The notes under the pieces are model-generated. The model was not told where the DNA came from. It did no database searches and saw only the letters and a program-made list of their open reading frames with translations. The position numbers and the translations under genes are program-made. 64,000 nt of DNA from Myxocyprinus asiaticus (taxonomy: Eukaryota; Chordata; Actinopteri; Cypriniformes; Catostomidae), in assembly GCF_019703515.2 (NCBI RefSeq), contig NC_059372.1, forward strand, positions 23,670,931-23,734,930. Direction: 5' to 3'. Each line of letters opens with the position of its first letter. The first letter of the stretch is position 1. Below are positions 34,196-45,639 of this stretch, piece by piece.

Positions 34196-34228
<33 letters not shown>
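33437..34228 (+). mobile_element. Non-LTR retrotransposon-like insertion with (ATT)n tail inside Tc1
   Basis: This 792-bp segment lies inside a Tc1 terminal region. It ends with aaagccctttgagctcggga then aaagtgctatataaattaaa and a pure att repeat (34198-34228), the tail pattern of CR1/L2-like LINEs and derived SINEs. The body is GC-richer (ccggcctggtaaagtgtgtt; gtttgcagcgcggttgctgt) with frames up to 132 codons that lack RT motifs. It could be a 5'-truncated LINE UTR or a composite SINE. The class is inferred from the tail. Confidence 0.6.
34198..34228. repeat. (ATT)n microsatellite tail
   Basis: Ten uninterrupted att units forming the tail of the retrotransposon-like insertion. Confidence 0.9.
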
Positions 34229-34229
<1 letters not shown>

Positions 34230-34287
34230 ACTTCTGACTTCAACTGTATGTGTTATGCTTGTGAGACTTTAATCAGTGATTTTGATT

Positions 34288-34930
34288 GTTTACAATGTGT
34301 AGTTGAAGTTACACATTATGTGTTTTGTTGTAATTAGTTGTATTTTATCAAAATGAATATGATTTAAATATAATAAAATTAATGAATTTGTTTAAATCTT
34401 AATTAAAAAGTCTGTGTAAACACATCTTTGGCAAGAATCTGTTTTGTTAAAATATGAAATTATCTCATCACTTGGTATCAGGCTGTTAAGGAGAGTAAAT
34501 TCAATAAAAATTGCATTTCTTATTTCCAAATATTTATTCCTCAAAAGTACTAAAATAATCGTTGATGGAACCATTAAGGATCTGGAATCGCAACCAAAAT
34601 CATTAAAATTCCTTACGATTCCCATCCCTAACTTCAGACCATCTCTGATGTCCACAACACACGAAGTGTGGAATGCACATAATGTGCTTTGTAAATGCAA
34701 ATCGCTTTGGCATAATTCCAAATATATTTGGCTGTAACTAGTTATTATTCAAATTAATAACATCCCGTTACACTGGGACACACTCTGTGGACAAGAGGAA
34801 TTTTCCTCCTGCTGTCGCCATAGTACAAACGCAACTGTAAATCATGTGACCTATGACTAGTCAACACAGACCCAGTGTGTCAACTAATGGAAGAAATAAT
34901 TGACTAATCGATTAGTTATCTATCAAATAA
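34288..34930. repeat. Degraded hAT-like repeat fragments
   Basis: 34288-34400 resembles 570-690, and 34420-34632 resembles 7945-8155, in the same order and orientation as each other. 34850-34920 contains gactagtcaacacagaccca and gactaatcgattagttatct, probably another element end. The plus/minus frames of about 100 codons here are translations of the repeat. Confidence 0.5.
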
Positions 34931-36213
34931 GAACACTTAAAAAACACATAAAACAATATTAAACACAGACACGTCAAAATACTTTTTCATTTATCCTTGC
35001 CTTGACACCATCACTCTTCTCATACCTGCTCATTTATACAGCCTTGAAAAGTGGTTACAATGCCAAACCCAGGGATATACAGCCTGAAGGAATGTTGGAT
35101 TTAGCTGCAGGTCTGGTGCAGAGTGGTACAGCTATCACCACTGTGGCTACATACTGAACCACCCATTAAACCCCTCCCTCAAAGATTATTTCACCTTCTC
35201 CCCCTCCTCTCTATCACTGGTGCTGGGTCCAGCCCCTGAACTGCCAAAACAATGTTAATTTTTTCTAACTGTTTGCTCAATTCCACTTTGCTTAGCACCA
35301 TAACATGCAGCCTTCTGTGGGCAACCATGCTCACCATATTCCACCAGCCAGAACTGCTGCATTTTTACAGACACACAAACATGTCATTTTAAACACACCA
35401 AGCCAACCAACGTGGTTCCCAGTTTTCTGCTCCATACATTAAATGAATCCAGTTTCAACACATGGTGAGGTCACTTACAGGTCAGCCATAGCTCATTGTA
35501 GGCAGATGAATATCGATCTAGAGGGACAAGGGACTGAAGCGTTCCACAGGGCAGGCTGCCCACAGATCAGCCTTGGGCAGAGAAAAGAGGAGACAGAGGT
35601 CATGGAGCATTTGTCTGAAAGAGTAGGGCCAGAGAGAGCATAGTTCATTCATTCACTGAACTTTTAACACCTCATAAAACTCTACAGGGTTAAATCACTG
35701 ACTAAACCTACAATATACTATATATTTTAATACATAATGTTGCAAGGCTGTACAGCTGTACACACTGCCCTCAATCAAACACACATGGTCAAACAGTACA
35801 ATAATTAAGTCCTTAGGAACACCCTAACAAAAATAGTTTCTGCCAAAATCTCATAGTTACAACAGTTACTGTCTTACTACTGTAAAAGCATCCAAGAAAG
35901 TCTTTTAACTAGCACAGAGCCTAACAAATCCAGCACTCCTGCATGAGACGCAAAAAAAAAAAAAAAAAAATCTTGTCAATGAAATTACTGAAGAAAATGT
36001 ACGTTGGCAATGTTTTATTTATTTATTTTGTCAACGATAATGAATACGAGACGAAAAAGACGCATCATGACGATAATTAAACAGTTTTAATTAAAACATA
36101 CTGTTGGCGAAAATATGACGAGAAAAAAAATTATACTGCAAGATATAAGCAGTGCACAAACAGAAGCAGTAACATCTATTCTAGAAGAAGTGAATAATCT
36201 AATCCAGAACATA
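34931..36213. other. Non-coding stretch
   Basis: A unique part at 35040-35660 without convincing coding signal; a poly-A run at about 35951-35970; AT-rich after that. No gene recognised. Confidence 0.3.
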
Positions 36214-36220
36214 TATTTAA

Positions 36221-36560
36221 AAGAGTAGTTCATCCAAAAATGAAAATACTCTCATCATTTACTCATACTCATGCCATCTCAGATGTGTATGACTTACTTT
36301 CTTCTGCTGAACACAAACAAAGTTTTTTAGAAGAATATCTCAGCTCTGTAGGTCCATACATTGCAAGTAAATAGTGGCCAGAACTTTGAAGCTCCAAAAA
36401 TCACAAAGTTAGCATTAATCCATACGACTCCAGTGGTTTAATCCATATGATAGTTGTGGGTGAGAAACAGATTAATATTTAAGTCCTATACAGTACATCT
36501 ACACTTTCACTTTCAGAAGTTTTCACTTTCTTGCATTGTAAATACGCTGTTTCCATAAAA
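36221..36560. mobile_element. TTAA-type MITE, family 1, left arm
   Basis: TTAA at 36217-36220, then aagagtagttcatccaaaaa and the family words tcagatgtgtatgacttact, agaatatctcagctctgtag and ggtgagaaacagattaatat, ending in the central ctttcactttcagaag region. The right arm is missing. Confidence 0.8.
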
Positions 36561-37226
36561 ACGCGCCCCACGCAATGCAATATACTTAAAGGAGCTGTAA
36601 GAGATTTCTTTCATGGAGAAGTATGCAAAAAATGTTCCTACTCCCTTAAAGGTGCAGTATGTAACAAGTTTCATGTAATATTCACCTTTTTTTTTTTTGC
36701 CAATGTGTGAACGGCTTGTAACGCAACTTAAAAAATAAGCTTTTCCCGGACTTCCTAGGTTGCCTATTAAAGCCTGTAGACTGATTTTCATACGAAGGGA
36801 GCAGGTCGGTTTTGCCGGAAAAATCCAAAGGATGTGACGTTTATGTGCGCTCCCAAGAGCTTTGCCTCTGTGCTTCTCTTCCGCTATTCAACAGCGACAA
36901 CAAACTGCAACACTAGGTAATGTTATCTTAGTAACAATCACTGTAGGAACTATGGAATATTGATATTCATAGTATTACCATAACTATGGAATTAATGATA
37001 TCAAAGGAGAAAAATTATGTCCTGACAATGCTGATTGGGTTATGGCACCGCAATCCCAGGCCATTCACTAGCAACTGTCCTACAAGTGCATGAGCTCTGA
37101 TGTCAAAGGCAGCAGACAGGGACAAATGTATTTCTTTTAAGAGCCCTCCAAAAGCCCTCTGCTACTGGTTAAACATCTGCTATAATATAATGAAATATAT
37201 AAAATATATAAATACATATATAAAAA
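36561..37226. other. Non-coding stretch
   Basis: Nothing recognised beyond a t-run near 36690 and an at-rich lead-in to the Tc1 element. 36640-36680 (aaaggtgcagtatgtaacaa) is a phrase common in fish repeats. Confidence 0.3.
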
Positions 37227-37228
37227 TA

Positions 37229-38438
37229 CACTGCCTGGCCAAAAAAAGTTGCAATATTTCGTTGGACCGCCTTTAACTTTGATTACGGCACGCATTTGCC
37301 TTGGCATTGTTTCGACAACCTTATGCAACGTCACAACATTTATTTTCATCCAGAGTTGCATACATTTTTGGCTGAGATCTTGTATTGATGATGTCTTCTG
37401 CAGCACATCCCAAAATCTTTCAATGGGGTTAAGGTCAGGACTCTGTGGTAGCCAGTTCATGTATGAAAATTATTCGTCATGCTTCCTGAACCACTCTTTC
37501 ACAGTTTGAGCCTGATGAATCTTGGCATTGTTGTAATGGAATATACCAGTGCCATAGGGGAAGAAAAAATCCATTGATGGGATAACATGGTCATTCAGTA
37601 CATTCAGATTGTCAGCTGACTTTATTTTATTGCCACATAATGCTAATGAGCCAAGACCTGACCAACTGAAGCAACCCCAGATCATAACACTGCCTCCAGA
37701 GGCTTGTAAAGTTGTCACTATGCATGACGGTTGCATTGCTTCATGCGCTTCCCTTTTTACCCTGACGTGCCCATCGCTTTGGAATTGGGTAAATCTGGAC
37801 TCATCAGACCACATGATGCCATTGCTCCACAGTCCAATCTTTATGCTCCCTAACAAACTGAAGTCGTTTTTTCAGATTAGCCTCAGTAACAAATGGCTTT
37901 CTTGTGGCCACAGAGCTGTTTAGTCCCAATCCTGTAAGTTCTCGTCGCATTGTGCGTGTGGAAATGCTCTTACTTTCACTATTAAACATAGCCGTGAGTT
38001 CTACTGTAGATTTTTTAAGATGTGACTTCACCAAGCGTTTTTGTGATCTCCGATCATGATCATTCAAGATTTTGTTCCATCCACATTTCTTCTGTGAAGC
38101 TGACGGTTCACTACTATCCTTCCAGGTTTTATAATGAATTGGACAGTTCTTAACCCAATTCCAGTGATTTCAGCAATCTTCTTAGTTGTTTTCTTGGCTT
38201 GATGCAAGCCAATAATTTGCCTCTTCTGAAACACAGTAACATCTTTTCCACAACCATCAGATACGTCTTCCGACATGGTTGTTTAAGAAATGAGAAGCTA
38301 CAGACTGCATCATTTAGGGTTAAAAGAATTGTTGGCAGCTGAAACATATTGGTCACTGCAATAATAATCCAATCATAGGCTCTTAAGTATTTGCTTATTT
38401 AAATCCAAACGGTGACTTTTTTTTTTGGCCAGGCAGTG
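37229..38438 (-). mobile_element. Tc1/mariner element with both ends, inactive
   Basis: 1,210 bp between TA dinucleotides (37227-37228 and 38439-38440). The ends cactgcctggccaaaaaaag and ttttttttggccaggcagtg are inverted repeats. The transposase is on the minus strand and fills most of the element. It is structurally complete but its gene is broken. Confidence 0.92.
37246..38276 (-). pseudogene. Tc1-like transposase, frameshifted, second catalytic Asp lost
   Basis: The protein cuts and re-joins the element at TA sites. It starts at ATG 38276 (MSEDVSDGCGKDVTVFQKRQ), with HTH 1 then KKIAEITGIGLRTVQFII, shifts frame near 38067 (SQKRLVKSHLKKSTVELTAM; TMRRELTGLGLNS), and shifts back near 37830. 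Catalytic region: IMWSDESRF supplies the first D; the expected DN in the second motif reads FHYNNAKIH, so the second D is N; after a stop near 37468 the third motif LPQSPDLNPIERFW carries E. The normal family length is about 340 residues, and the pieces add up to that. Two frameshifts, a stop and the D-to-N change make it inactive. Confidence 0.88.
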
Positions 38439-39859
38439 TATATATGTTGCTTGCAGACCATTTTATTTCTTCAGATTACAGCTTAATGGCTGTCAACATA
38501 GAAACATGATTATTGCCCATAAAATGGTGTAGTTACGGCATCTACCAGCAAGGGCTAACTGCCCAACCAGCCAAACCTTGACCCCCTTGCAGAAACTATG
38601 TTGCCCTGGTACATTTTTGTAATGGCAGGTTGCTTTAAGATTTTAAAATACTATTTTGCTTCTTAATATTCTTACAGGTATTGTATTAAAACTAGCCTGA
38701 GATGCACACAAAATGTGCCACTCATTCTATGTTATATAGTAGGATTCTGAATGTATTGTCAATTAAAATATTCACAGAACAAATAACCTTCTTTGTGCTG
38801 AGATGCAAATGTTCCTGGTGCCCTTAATTCTGGAAAACTGCATTGCAGGACATTAGGGAAGCAATGGGAGGTTGGCAGCTTGGTAAGGCTGAAACCGAGG
38901 ACACAGTTGGCAGCATGCCTGCGAGCGGCTATGTATGCAGTCAGGCGGAGTGGAGGCAGGCCATGCCTTGGGGCATTGAGAGGAGGCCAATTCACTGCTT
39001 GACCAGCCAGGCCCACAGAGAGAGACAGTGATAGCGAAATTCAAACTTGAAGAAAACTTCTAAATGTCCAAACATTTACAGGAAATGACATAATGCTGAG
39101 CGACTGAGCACGGGAGGTAAAGACGAAATCATAACCATTAAAAATAATAAATCATGTCTGATCCATTCCTATAGCCATCCTTTCTTACACTCTCTAGTCT
39201 GGTGTGTCTTCAAATTATAGAGTATAAATAATTAAAATCAAGTGTCAGGTCTTTGGTGCCTATGGTCTATCACTGAGAGGGGTCAGGCAAATATTCCTTG
39301 ATTTTCCAGTCCTGCGTGGTTTCATTCTCCCCTATCCCATCCGAGGAAATCTGTAAGCATTTTTCCACCATCGGGCCAAACATTTCTGAGCACGGTGACA
39401 GTTCGAGTAGTATTTCCACTTGAACATGGTTCGGTATGGTACGATTACAAACCATTCCTGGCTCCGGATGTCTCAGCATGGTTAGATAACCATATTCAGA
39501 ACAGAAAACCAAGCTTTAATGGTGGAACAGTTTTAGTGACATGGCGACACACGATTGTTCACTTGTTCAGTCAGTCCATTCTAATGCTGATTTTGCAGCT
39601 CAATGGAAAAAGAAACCGTAACAGAGTCAACGAGCCCGGAATAAGGACCATTCGGCCTGACGGTAGAAAATTCCTAATTATTTACTGGAGAAAGATATCT
39701 GTTCGCATTCCCATTCTTAATGGCAGTTGCTCAGGACCCTGCAGAAGTACACAATTTGAAATCTGCCATCTTTGCACAAGGGAAATGTGGAAGGCCATTC
39801 ATCTGAGCTGTAAATGCCATGCAACTAATTTATCAGGAGCCACAGGAATTAAATAAGGC
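38439..39859. other. Non-coding stretch with two unique islands
   Basis: 38840-39040 (ttggcagcttggtaaggctg; gcggagtggaggcaggccat) and 39260-39850 (aggtctttggtgcctatggt; aacatggttcggtatggtac) are non-repetitive and GC-richer than the flanks. The 153-codon plus-strand frame at 39395-39856 has no domain, no Kozak context or splice signals I trust, and overlaps antisense frames. Both islands are candidates for regulatory conservation only. Confidence 0.3.
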
Positions 39860-40290
39860 AGCAGCTATTTACACTAAGAGTAAATAGCAACAAAAAGCAT
39901 CTTGTTTGCACTAAGTGCAAATAGTGTTAGATGCTATTTGCACCCCTAATGAAATACTAACATACAGTATATGGGCATCACTGCAGTGTGCTTATTGTGT
40001 TTATTAAGAGTCCCACAGACACTCTACACCAACCCCTACCCATAAACCTAATCCTAACCTTACCTTACAAATGATTACCATGGTTTTACTACAGTAACCA
40101 TTGTATCACCATGGTATTTTTTAGTAAAATCATAGTTACTGAAATATTAAACATGGTTACTATATTAACACCATATTACTGTAGTAACACCATGGCTAAT
40201 TGCATTGAAACTATGGCTTCCACCAAAACACATGGTTACTACCATAGTACTAAAGTAAAATCATAGTTAATTTTACCTGGATCAAACCTT
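39860..40290. repeat. Short-period repeat rich in accatggt/agtaac words
   Basis: 40070-40275 repeats permutations of ttaccatggttttactacag, atggttactatattaacacc and agtaacaccatgg in both orientations, giving several small palindromes. Upstream, 39865-39950 has loosely inverted aagagtaaatagcaa and gcaaatag words. It is a decayed, self-complementary element known in type from fish genomes; the exact family is unknown. Confidence 0.5.
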
Positions 40291-41380
40291 TCTCTAAACT
40301 CCCTGACCTTGTACCATATCACTGCAAGGAAATCAACCTTTATATTCATTTGATTTATTATTATAAGTAGTATTAAAGGAAATATTAAAAGTGGAAACAG
40401 GAAACAGCATGGGAAAAAATTGTGTCAAAATGCAGATTAAAACCCGGGTCGTCTGTATGAGAAAAACACATCCACACCGTCATAACAACCCACGCCACTG
40501 CAACGAGCACAGTTTGTCTTCAATTTCTGTGTTTCCACCAGACTATTGGAGTGCAAATAGTTGCGCTGTGTTGCAGGAGCAAATAGTCACTCTGAATAAA
40601 AAAAATTAAAATATAAGTCCATTTCACATTTTAAAGAGCCCTCCAAAAATAATTGCAAAAAAGGTAAAACATCTACCATAATATACTGAAATATTAGTGA
40701 TATATTTGTTGCTTGCAAGCAAATTTTTTAGACAGAATACACTGCTAATTTTGAATGGAGAAAGATACTTTTTGCCCACATAATGATGTAGTTATGATAT
40801 CAACCAGCAGCTGGACTAAGCTAACTGGACCAGCTAAACCTCCACCACTTTATACCATCTTGCTTTATCTCTCTCTCCCTCTCATCAAATCTACATGGTG
40901 GTGGTGACAGTCAAGTTTCTAGTGATCAATCAGAAACCAAACAAGTAGGGTTTTTGATACTTGCTAAGAAAAAGAAAAAGAAAAAGAGAAAGAGAGCAAG
41001 GAGGAAAGAGAAGTTTCCTTTTGACGAGCATGTTCCATTGTGAGAATCCCCAGCAGCCTCTGACATCTGGTTCCAGTTAGCACCATGACGCGCTTCCTGC
41101 CCGCCTGGGCCACGGTTCACAAGTCAAACGCCGCTCAAGAAAGATTGAGGAGAAAAACACAGACACACATGTGGCACTTGTTCTAATATCATCTGCATGT
41201 GTGTGTGGTTAAGAGGTCTGAACCACCTGTGAAGATAGTTCTTGTTTATTCCCAAGACTACTACAGCAGTTAATCGCAGCAGAAAGGCTTTAACGTAAAT
41301 GTTCTACTGCATAACATCTAATTTTATAGTGGCACACAGTAAATCACTTTTACTACTTTCAGAAAAAAGTGGACCTCCTA
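40291..41380. other. Non-coding stretch with a purine tract
   Basis: 40966-41020 is a purine-rich run (agaaaaagaaaaagaaaaag). Frames of 60-72 codons have no features. No gene. Confidence 0.35.
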
Positions 41381-41381
41381 A

Positions 41382-41627
41382 AAGGGAAAGTTCACCCAAA
41401 AATGAAAATTCTGTCATCATTTACTCACCCTTATAAGATATTAGGCAGAATATTAATCTCAGTCACAATTTATCTTCACTGCATCTTTTTTTCCATATCT
41501 TTTTTCCATGTAATGAAAGTAAATGGTGACTGGGGCTTACATTCTGCCTCACATCTCCTTTTGTGTTTCATGGAAGAAAGTTATTCAGGTTTGAAGCAAT
41601 ATTAGGGTAAGAGATTACAGAATTTTC
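41382..41627. mobile_element. TTAA-type MITE, family 1, short copy
   Basis: The left end agggaaagttcacccaaaaa, then ctgtcatcatttactcaccc, and right arm words gaagaaagttattcaggttt and gaagcaatattagggtaaga. The TTAA at the ends is eroded (ctaa at the left). Confidence 0.65.
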
Positions 41628-41685
41628 TTTTTGTTTGTTTTTTTGCTCTCCTTTGGTTTATCGCTCGTGCTTGTATTATTCTCAT

Positions 41686-41735
41686 TTCTAAGTCACTTTG
41701 AATAAAAGTGTCTACTACATGAATAAATGTAAATT
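41686..41735 (+). repeat. Teleost retrotransposon 3' tail
   Basis: aagtcactttgaataaaagt followed by gtctactacatgaataaatg is the same tail seen at 8227-8280. Confidence 0.55.
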
Positions 41736-41759
41736 TAAAAACAAAAGAGGACTTCACTG

Positions 41760-42802
41760 GTCTGTCCTTAAATAGCAGTGAATGTAAAAGCCACGTTTAG
41801 CACTGAGCGGAGTGCGTTTGCACTCGGTGGATGTCGCAACCACAGTTTTCGTAATTGAGCAATCGCACTTCTGCGCGAAGAGCTTCCCCAGCGATAAGCA
41901 GTGGAAAAGTGTGACCCTCGAGAATGTAGGGCGTGGAATGCAAAATGTGCGCTGCACCTACACACACTCTGGAGGGAAACCCTAGAGTCTGTGGGTGCGT
42001 GTTTAGACACATAAACACACACACATGTTATAAACATGCACCATGGCTGGGGCTTGTGGGTAACAAAAGTGAGAATGAGGAGGAGAGACAAGCGTAAAAG
42101 TGAAAATGTCAGGAGTGTATAAATAGAACACGAGCAGGCAACAGAAGGGCTTGCCTGCGTCGGTGGAGACACTTAAACACCCCCACGAATGCATTGCACT
42201 CTCCTTTGATTGCTCAGGAGCCAGTTTGTCTGCCCCACAGCTTGCTGAGGCCTACTGCTGAAGCGAGGAGTCTTTTTATCATACACACACAGATCTCCAT
42301 CGGTGCATGGAAAATCACGTTGCAACCCACACCTGCATCAGCAGTACAATGAAGTACAAAACAAAGAATAAAAATACTCACAAAAAAAACTCAATGGCCA
42401 CATAGACCACTCTCATACTATATGAGCCTCCCACTGATCTACATGATTTCCACCACAATCAACATTTTAGAGCTATTAGCACATAGAGAGTGGACTTAAA
42501 GTCTGCATCTACAGAACTACTATATATCTTTTACAAGAAATAGTCCAGGGATCTTTTCTGATTCAGGGACCCCCCATCCAAACTATGAGAGATTTTCTTG
42601 GTAACACTGTTAACAGGCCTTTTCAACTGCCGGCCCGTTTGAAAATTTCAGTGGCCCGTGTGAGGTGGTCAGTTATTTCTCTTAGCCTGCATTCCTTTTG
42701 CACAAAGAACTTGTACCAAGCACTGTGTTGTTGATTCTTGGCATTTTGTTTTTACTCTTCTCTGTGATCTTATGGTCTTGTGATCTTGTCACCCGATTTA
42801 AT
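41760..42802. other. Non-coding stretch with a unique island at 41780-42270
   Basis: 41780-42270 is unique and GC-richer (gcggagtgcgtttgcactcg; cttctgcgcgaagagcttcc) and may be regulatory. Minus-strand frames up to 134 codons are V/C/S-rich and lack features. 42600-42670 (ttcaactgccggcccgtttg) looks like a hAT fragment. Confidence 0.3.
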
Positions 42803-44447
42803 CAGTGGCGAATTCTCAGGGCCAGCAAAGCCTTCTCTGCTGGCCTAACATGCCAAGTAAAGAAATATTTTTCATAATTTCATTCTCAATCACCTTTTTG
42901 CCTATGTATTTTTAACCGCTTTCCACTCTTAATTAATCTACAAACAAATAGAGAAAAATGAAAAGTTTATCCAGTCAGAATTTATTCCTCGATGCTTACA
43001 AGCAAAGTGTGACAGCTGTTTCACAAATCGCATGCCCGAAAAAGGGCATGAGTCTAAGCTCCACCCCTTCAGGCCTACAGAATTTCTACAGAATCCCTCA
43101 ACAGTGCAAATGAATGGGCAACTAAAGTCAGATTGTCAGATTCATCATCCAATCAGACTGATTTATTGTTCTTGGTGGGTGTGATCTTTAGGATATGTCC
43201 CAGTTGAGGCCTTCTAGCTGGCCTTGAGTGACGCAATCATGCTTTAAGTGATGTACGAAATTTGAAAGCGAAGAGCACGAGATCTTGCTGACAGCGTTGT
43301 CACTGCCACATCACCACTGAGAAAGATATCCTTATGGATTTAAAAACAGGAGATGTTCTGCATGACCATGTGATTGCTTAATTTATTAAACAGGAAAGAA
43401 GGACTGATTTTCACTTCAAGCAAATTGGTAAGTGCTTTTTGCATTGTTATAGCAACATCAGGAGTTTTCTAAGTGTAAATTAGGCTGCTGGAGCATTCAG
43501 TGTCGAATCAGTTTTTAAAAAGTAGTGCTGTGTACCATTCAACTCGGAAAGTCGGATTTTACAACTTCTTACTAGGAAAAGTGCAATGGAATGCATCTTT
43601 AAGTCAGAATTACAACTTGTAGGCTCATGCAGAAATTCTCAACTCTGATTTCGCTGAGATGCAGGTGCATGATGTCACACAAAAATGTCGACACTCAGGA
43701 AGATATACAAAGTAAGTAAACATTCACTTTATTAAGTAATATCGATAAATGAATTAATTTCCACATTACATGATATTAAAGCTTGTTTAACAAATGCCTG
43801 CAGAAACAGGTGTATAAAACATTATAATCTCTTTTGATAATCATACACCTGAAGCACATATGCTAGCGCTGCAGCATCGTTTATCAGTTGGGTTGCTAGG
43901 AGACATCTCTAATGAGAGTCAAACCCCTGCTAAGCTAACGGGAGCATTGCAGTTTTTTTTCCTTACACGTCATCTTCAGAATACCGAGGAATGGAATGCA
44001 TTTATGGTCGGAGATATCAAATAGGAATATCCCTCATCCAAATTGAATGGAACCCAGCATAACTGTGTACCCTGATGAAACTACATTTATTGCAAGCAAC
44101 ATTTAAATCGCAAATATTATTAGATCGATTTTTCCAGGTATTATAGACCTCCTTGGTAGATTCATATGAAAAATTATGATTTTTGAATGTCTGTTCAAGA
44201 GACATTAATTTCACAAAACAGTCATGCTTCAGTTAACATTAGGCTTGCTTGAGCATTAAGTGTTGTTTCAAGTTCTGGCTTTCGTGCGTGGACGTGTTTT
44301 TAAAATGTCAGTTGGTATTATTAGTTAGCTGCAACATAATGTATGATGCCCAAAGGCATAGGGTGTCTTATTCATTGTAAAACTGTGTTTTCTTAACAGC
44401 ATGAATTACACTGAAGGCCTAGACTATAAATGCACAGCCCGCCACTG
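42803..44447 (+). mobile_element. hAT-type element derivative, 1.65 kb, with 8-bp duplication GATTTAAT
   Basis: Ends cagtggcgaattctcagggc and cacagcccgccactg are inverted (cagtggcg/cgccactg) and are flanked by perfect 8-bp duplications gattt-aat at 42795-42802 and 44448-44455. Inside is a short exon-like piece (43334-43427) but no transposase catalytic domain, so it is an internally deleted copy. Direct and inverted sub-repeats are not obvious. Confidence 0.9.
43334..43427 (+). pseudogene. Short exon-like fragment within the hAT derivative
   Basis: The frame MDLKTGDVLHDHVIA is followed by a stop and then FIKQERRTDFHFKQI, ending at a perfect splice donor g|gtaag. An N-terminal exon of a hAT-encoded protein (or a captured one) with one inactivating stop is the simplest reading. 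There is no downstream partner exon in the element. I do not recognise the protein with certainty. Confidence 0.4.
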
Positions 44448-44644
44448 GATTTAATGAATAGTATTCCATGAAATATTCCACTGGACAACACTTGACATCT
44501 TTCGTTTCTCTCCCCAAATCCTGACTCCTTTCTCTCTTCCTGTTCTGTTTTTGCAGGAACTATTTAAAGGTTCACTCAGTAATTTTTTTCCTCATTTAAA
44601 AAGTTTTACTTCAAAAGAAATGAACAGTAATTTTGAAACATATA

Positions 44645-45168
44645 CACTACCGGTCAAAAGTTTTGAAACACTTGACTGAAATGTTTCTCATGATCTTAAA
44701 AATCTTTTGATCTGAAGGCGTATGCTTAAATGTTTGAAATTAGTTTTGTAGACAAAAATATAATTGTGCCACCATATTAATTTATTTCATTATAAATCTA
44801 AAATGTGATTAAAAAAAAGTTTTTGAAATTGATGACTTGGACCAAATAATAAAGAAAAGCAGCCAATAAGTGCCCAACATAGATGGGAACTCCTTCAATA
44901 CTGTTTAAAAAGCATCTCAGGGTGATACCTCAAGAAGTTGGTTGAGAAAATGTCAACAGTACATGTCTGCAAATTCTAGGCAAAGGGTGACTACTTTGAA
45001 GATGCTAAAATATAACACAGTTTTGAACATAATTCCCATAGTTCCATTTATGTTATTCCATAGTTTTGATGACTTTACTATTATTCTAAAATGTTAAAAA
45101 ATAAATAAATAAATAAATAAATTGTAATAAAGAATGAGTAAGTGTTTCAAAACTTTTGACCGGTAGTG
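44645..45168. mobile_element. Non-autonomous Tc1/mariner element
   Basis: A 524-bp element with terminal repeats cactaccggtcaaaagtttt and caaaacttttgaccggtagtg and a TA at the left edge (44643-44644). The interior has no transposase frame. It carries an (aata)n run at about 45098-45121. Confidence 0.88.
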
Positions 45169-45195
45169 TGTGCATATATATATATATATATATAA
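45098..45195. repeat. (AATA)n and (TA)n microsatellites
   Basis: An aata run lies inside the Tc1-type element and a ta run (about ten units) immediately outside its right end at 45174-45193. Confidence 0.85.
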
Positions 45196-45639
45196 AATAA
45201 TGTCTAAAATCATGACCACTCATGAGATGAAGAGTTCAGTCATATCAGTAACCTTATAAAAGCTTTTATTCTACATGAGGCAAAGGGCCTCATGGGGGCT
45301 GTCATGTTAGAATCACATGACCAGACAAATACTACTCACTTAATCTCAGTAACTGCCCTGTTATTGGACACTTTCATTCATGGATTAAATTAATCCTGGT
45401 TTACTGTGCATAGTGAATTTCTACAATGGCATTGATAACTGAAAACTACTGTGTTTGAATGATGCAGCATCCAAGCCATTAGGTGTCAGTGTAAGCCAAT
45501 GAAAGCCACTTCGACATACTCAAAAGAATTCATGGGCTTTGTTCCACTTCACTTTAAACATCCACTCGCTAACTCCCTTAATCACTTTCCCTCAGGGGAA
45601 TCCCTGCCGCCATTTTTGAAGTCCGTTCCATTTAGTTAA

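Larger units (their letters stand above)
32719..34248 (-). mobile_element. Tc1/mariner element, 5' half, split by another insertion
   Basis: Read on the minus strand, it starts at the terminal repeat tacagttgaagtcagaag (34248 downward), is interrupted from 34228 to 33437, and continues through gtcagaagtttacatacact and the transposase start at 33070, ending abruptly at about 32719 in transposase sequence. The other half is lost; the left junction joins a different MITE. It is one of the common fish Tc1 families. Confidence 0.85.

Noticed and set aside
39395..39856. Plus-strand frame of 153 codons
   Set aside because: Longest frame outside elements in that region, but no recognisable domain, no splice context or neighbour support, and an antisense frame of 80 codons overlaps it.
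41768..42172. Minus-strand frame of 134 codons rich in Cys, Val and Ser
   Set aside because: Driven by the acacac and cact words near 42000-42025; no domain.
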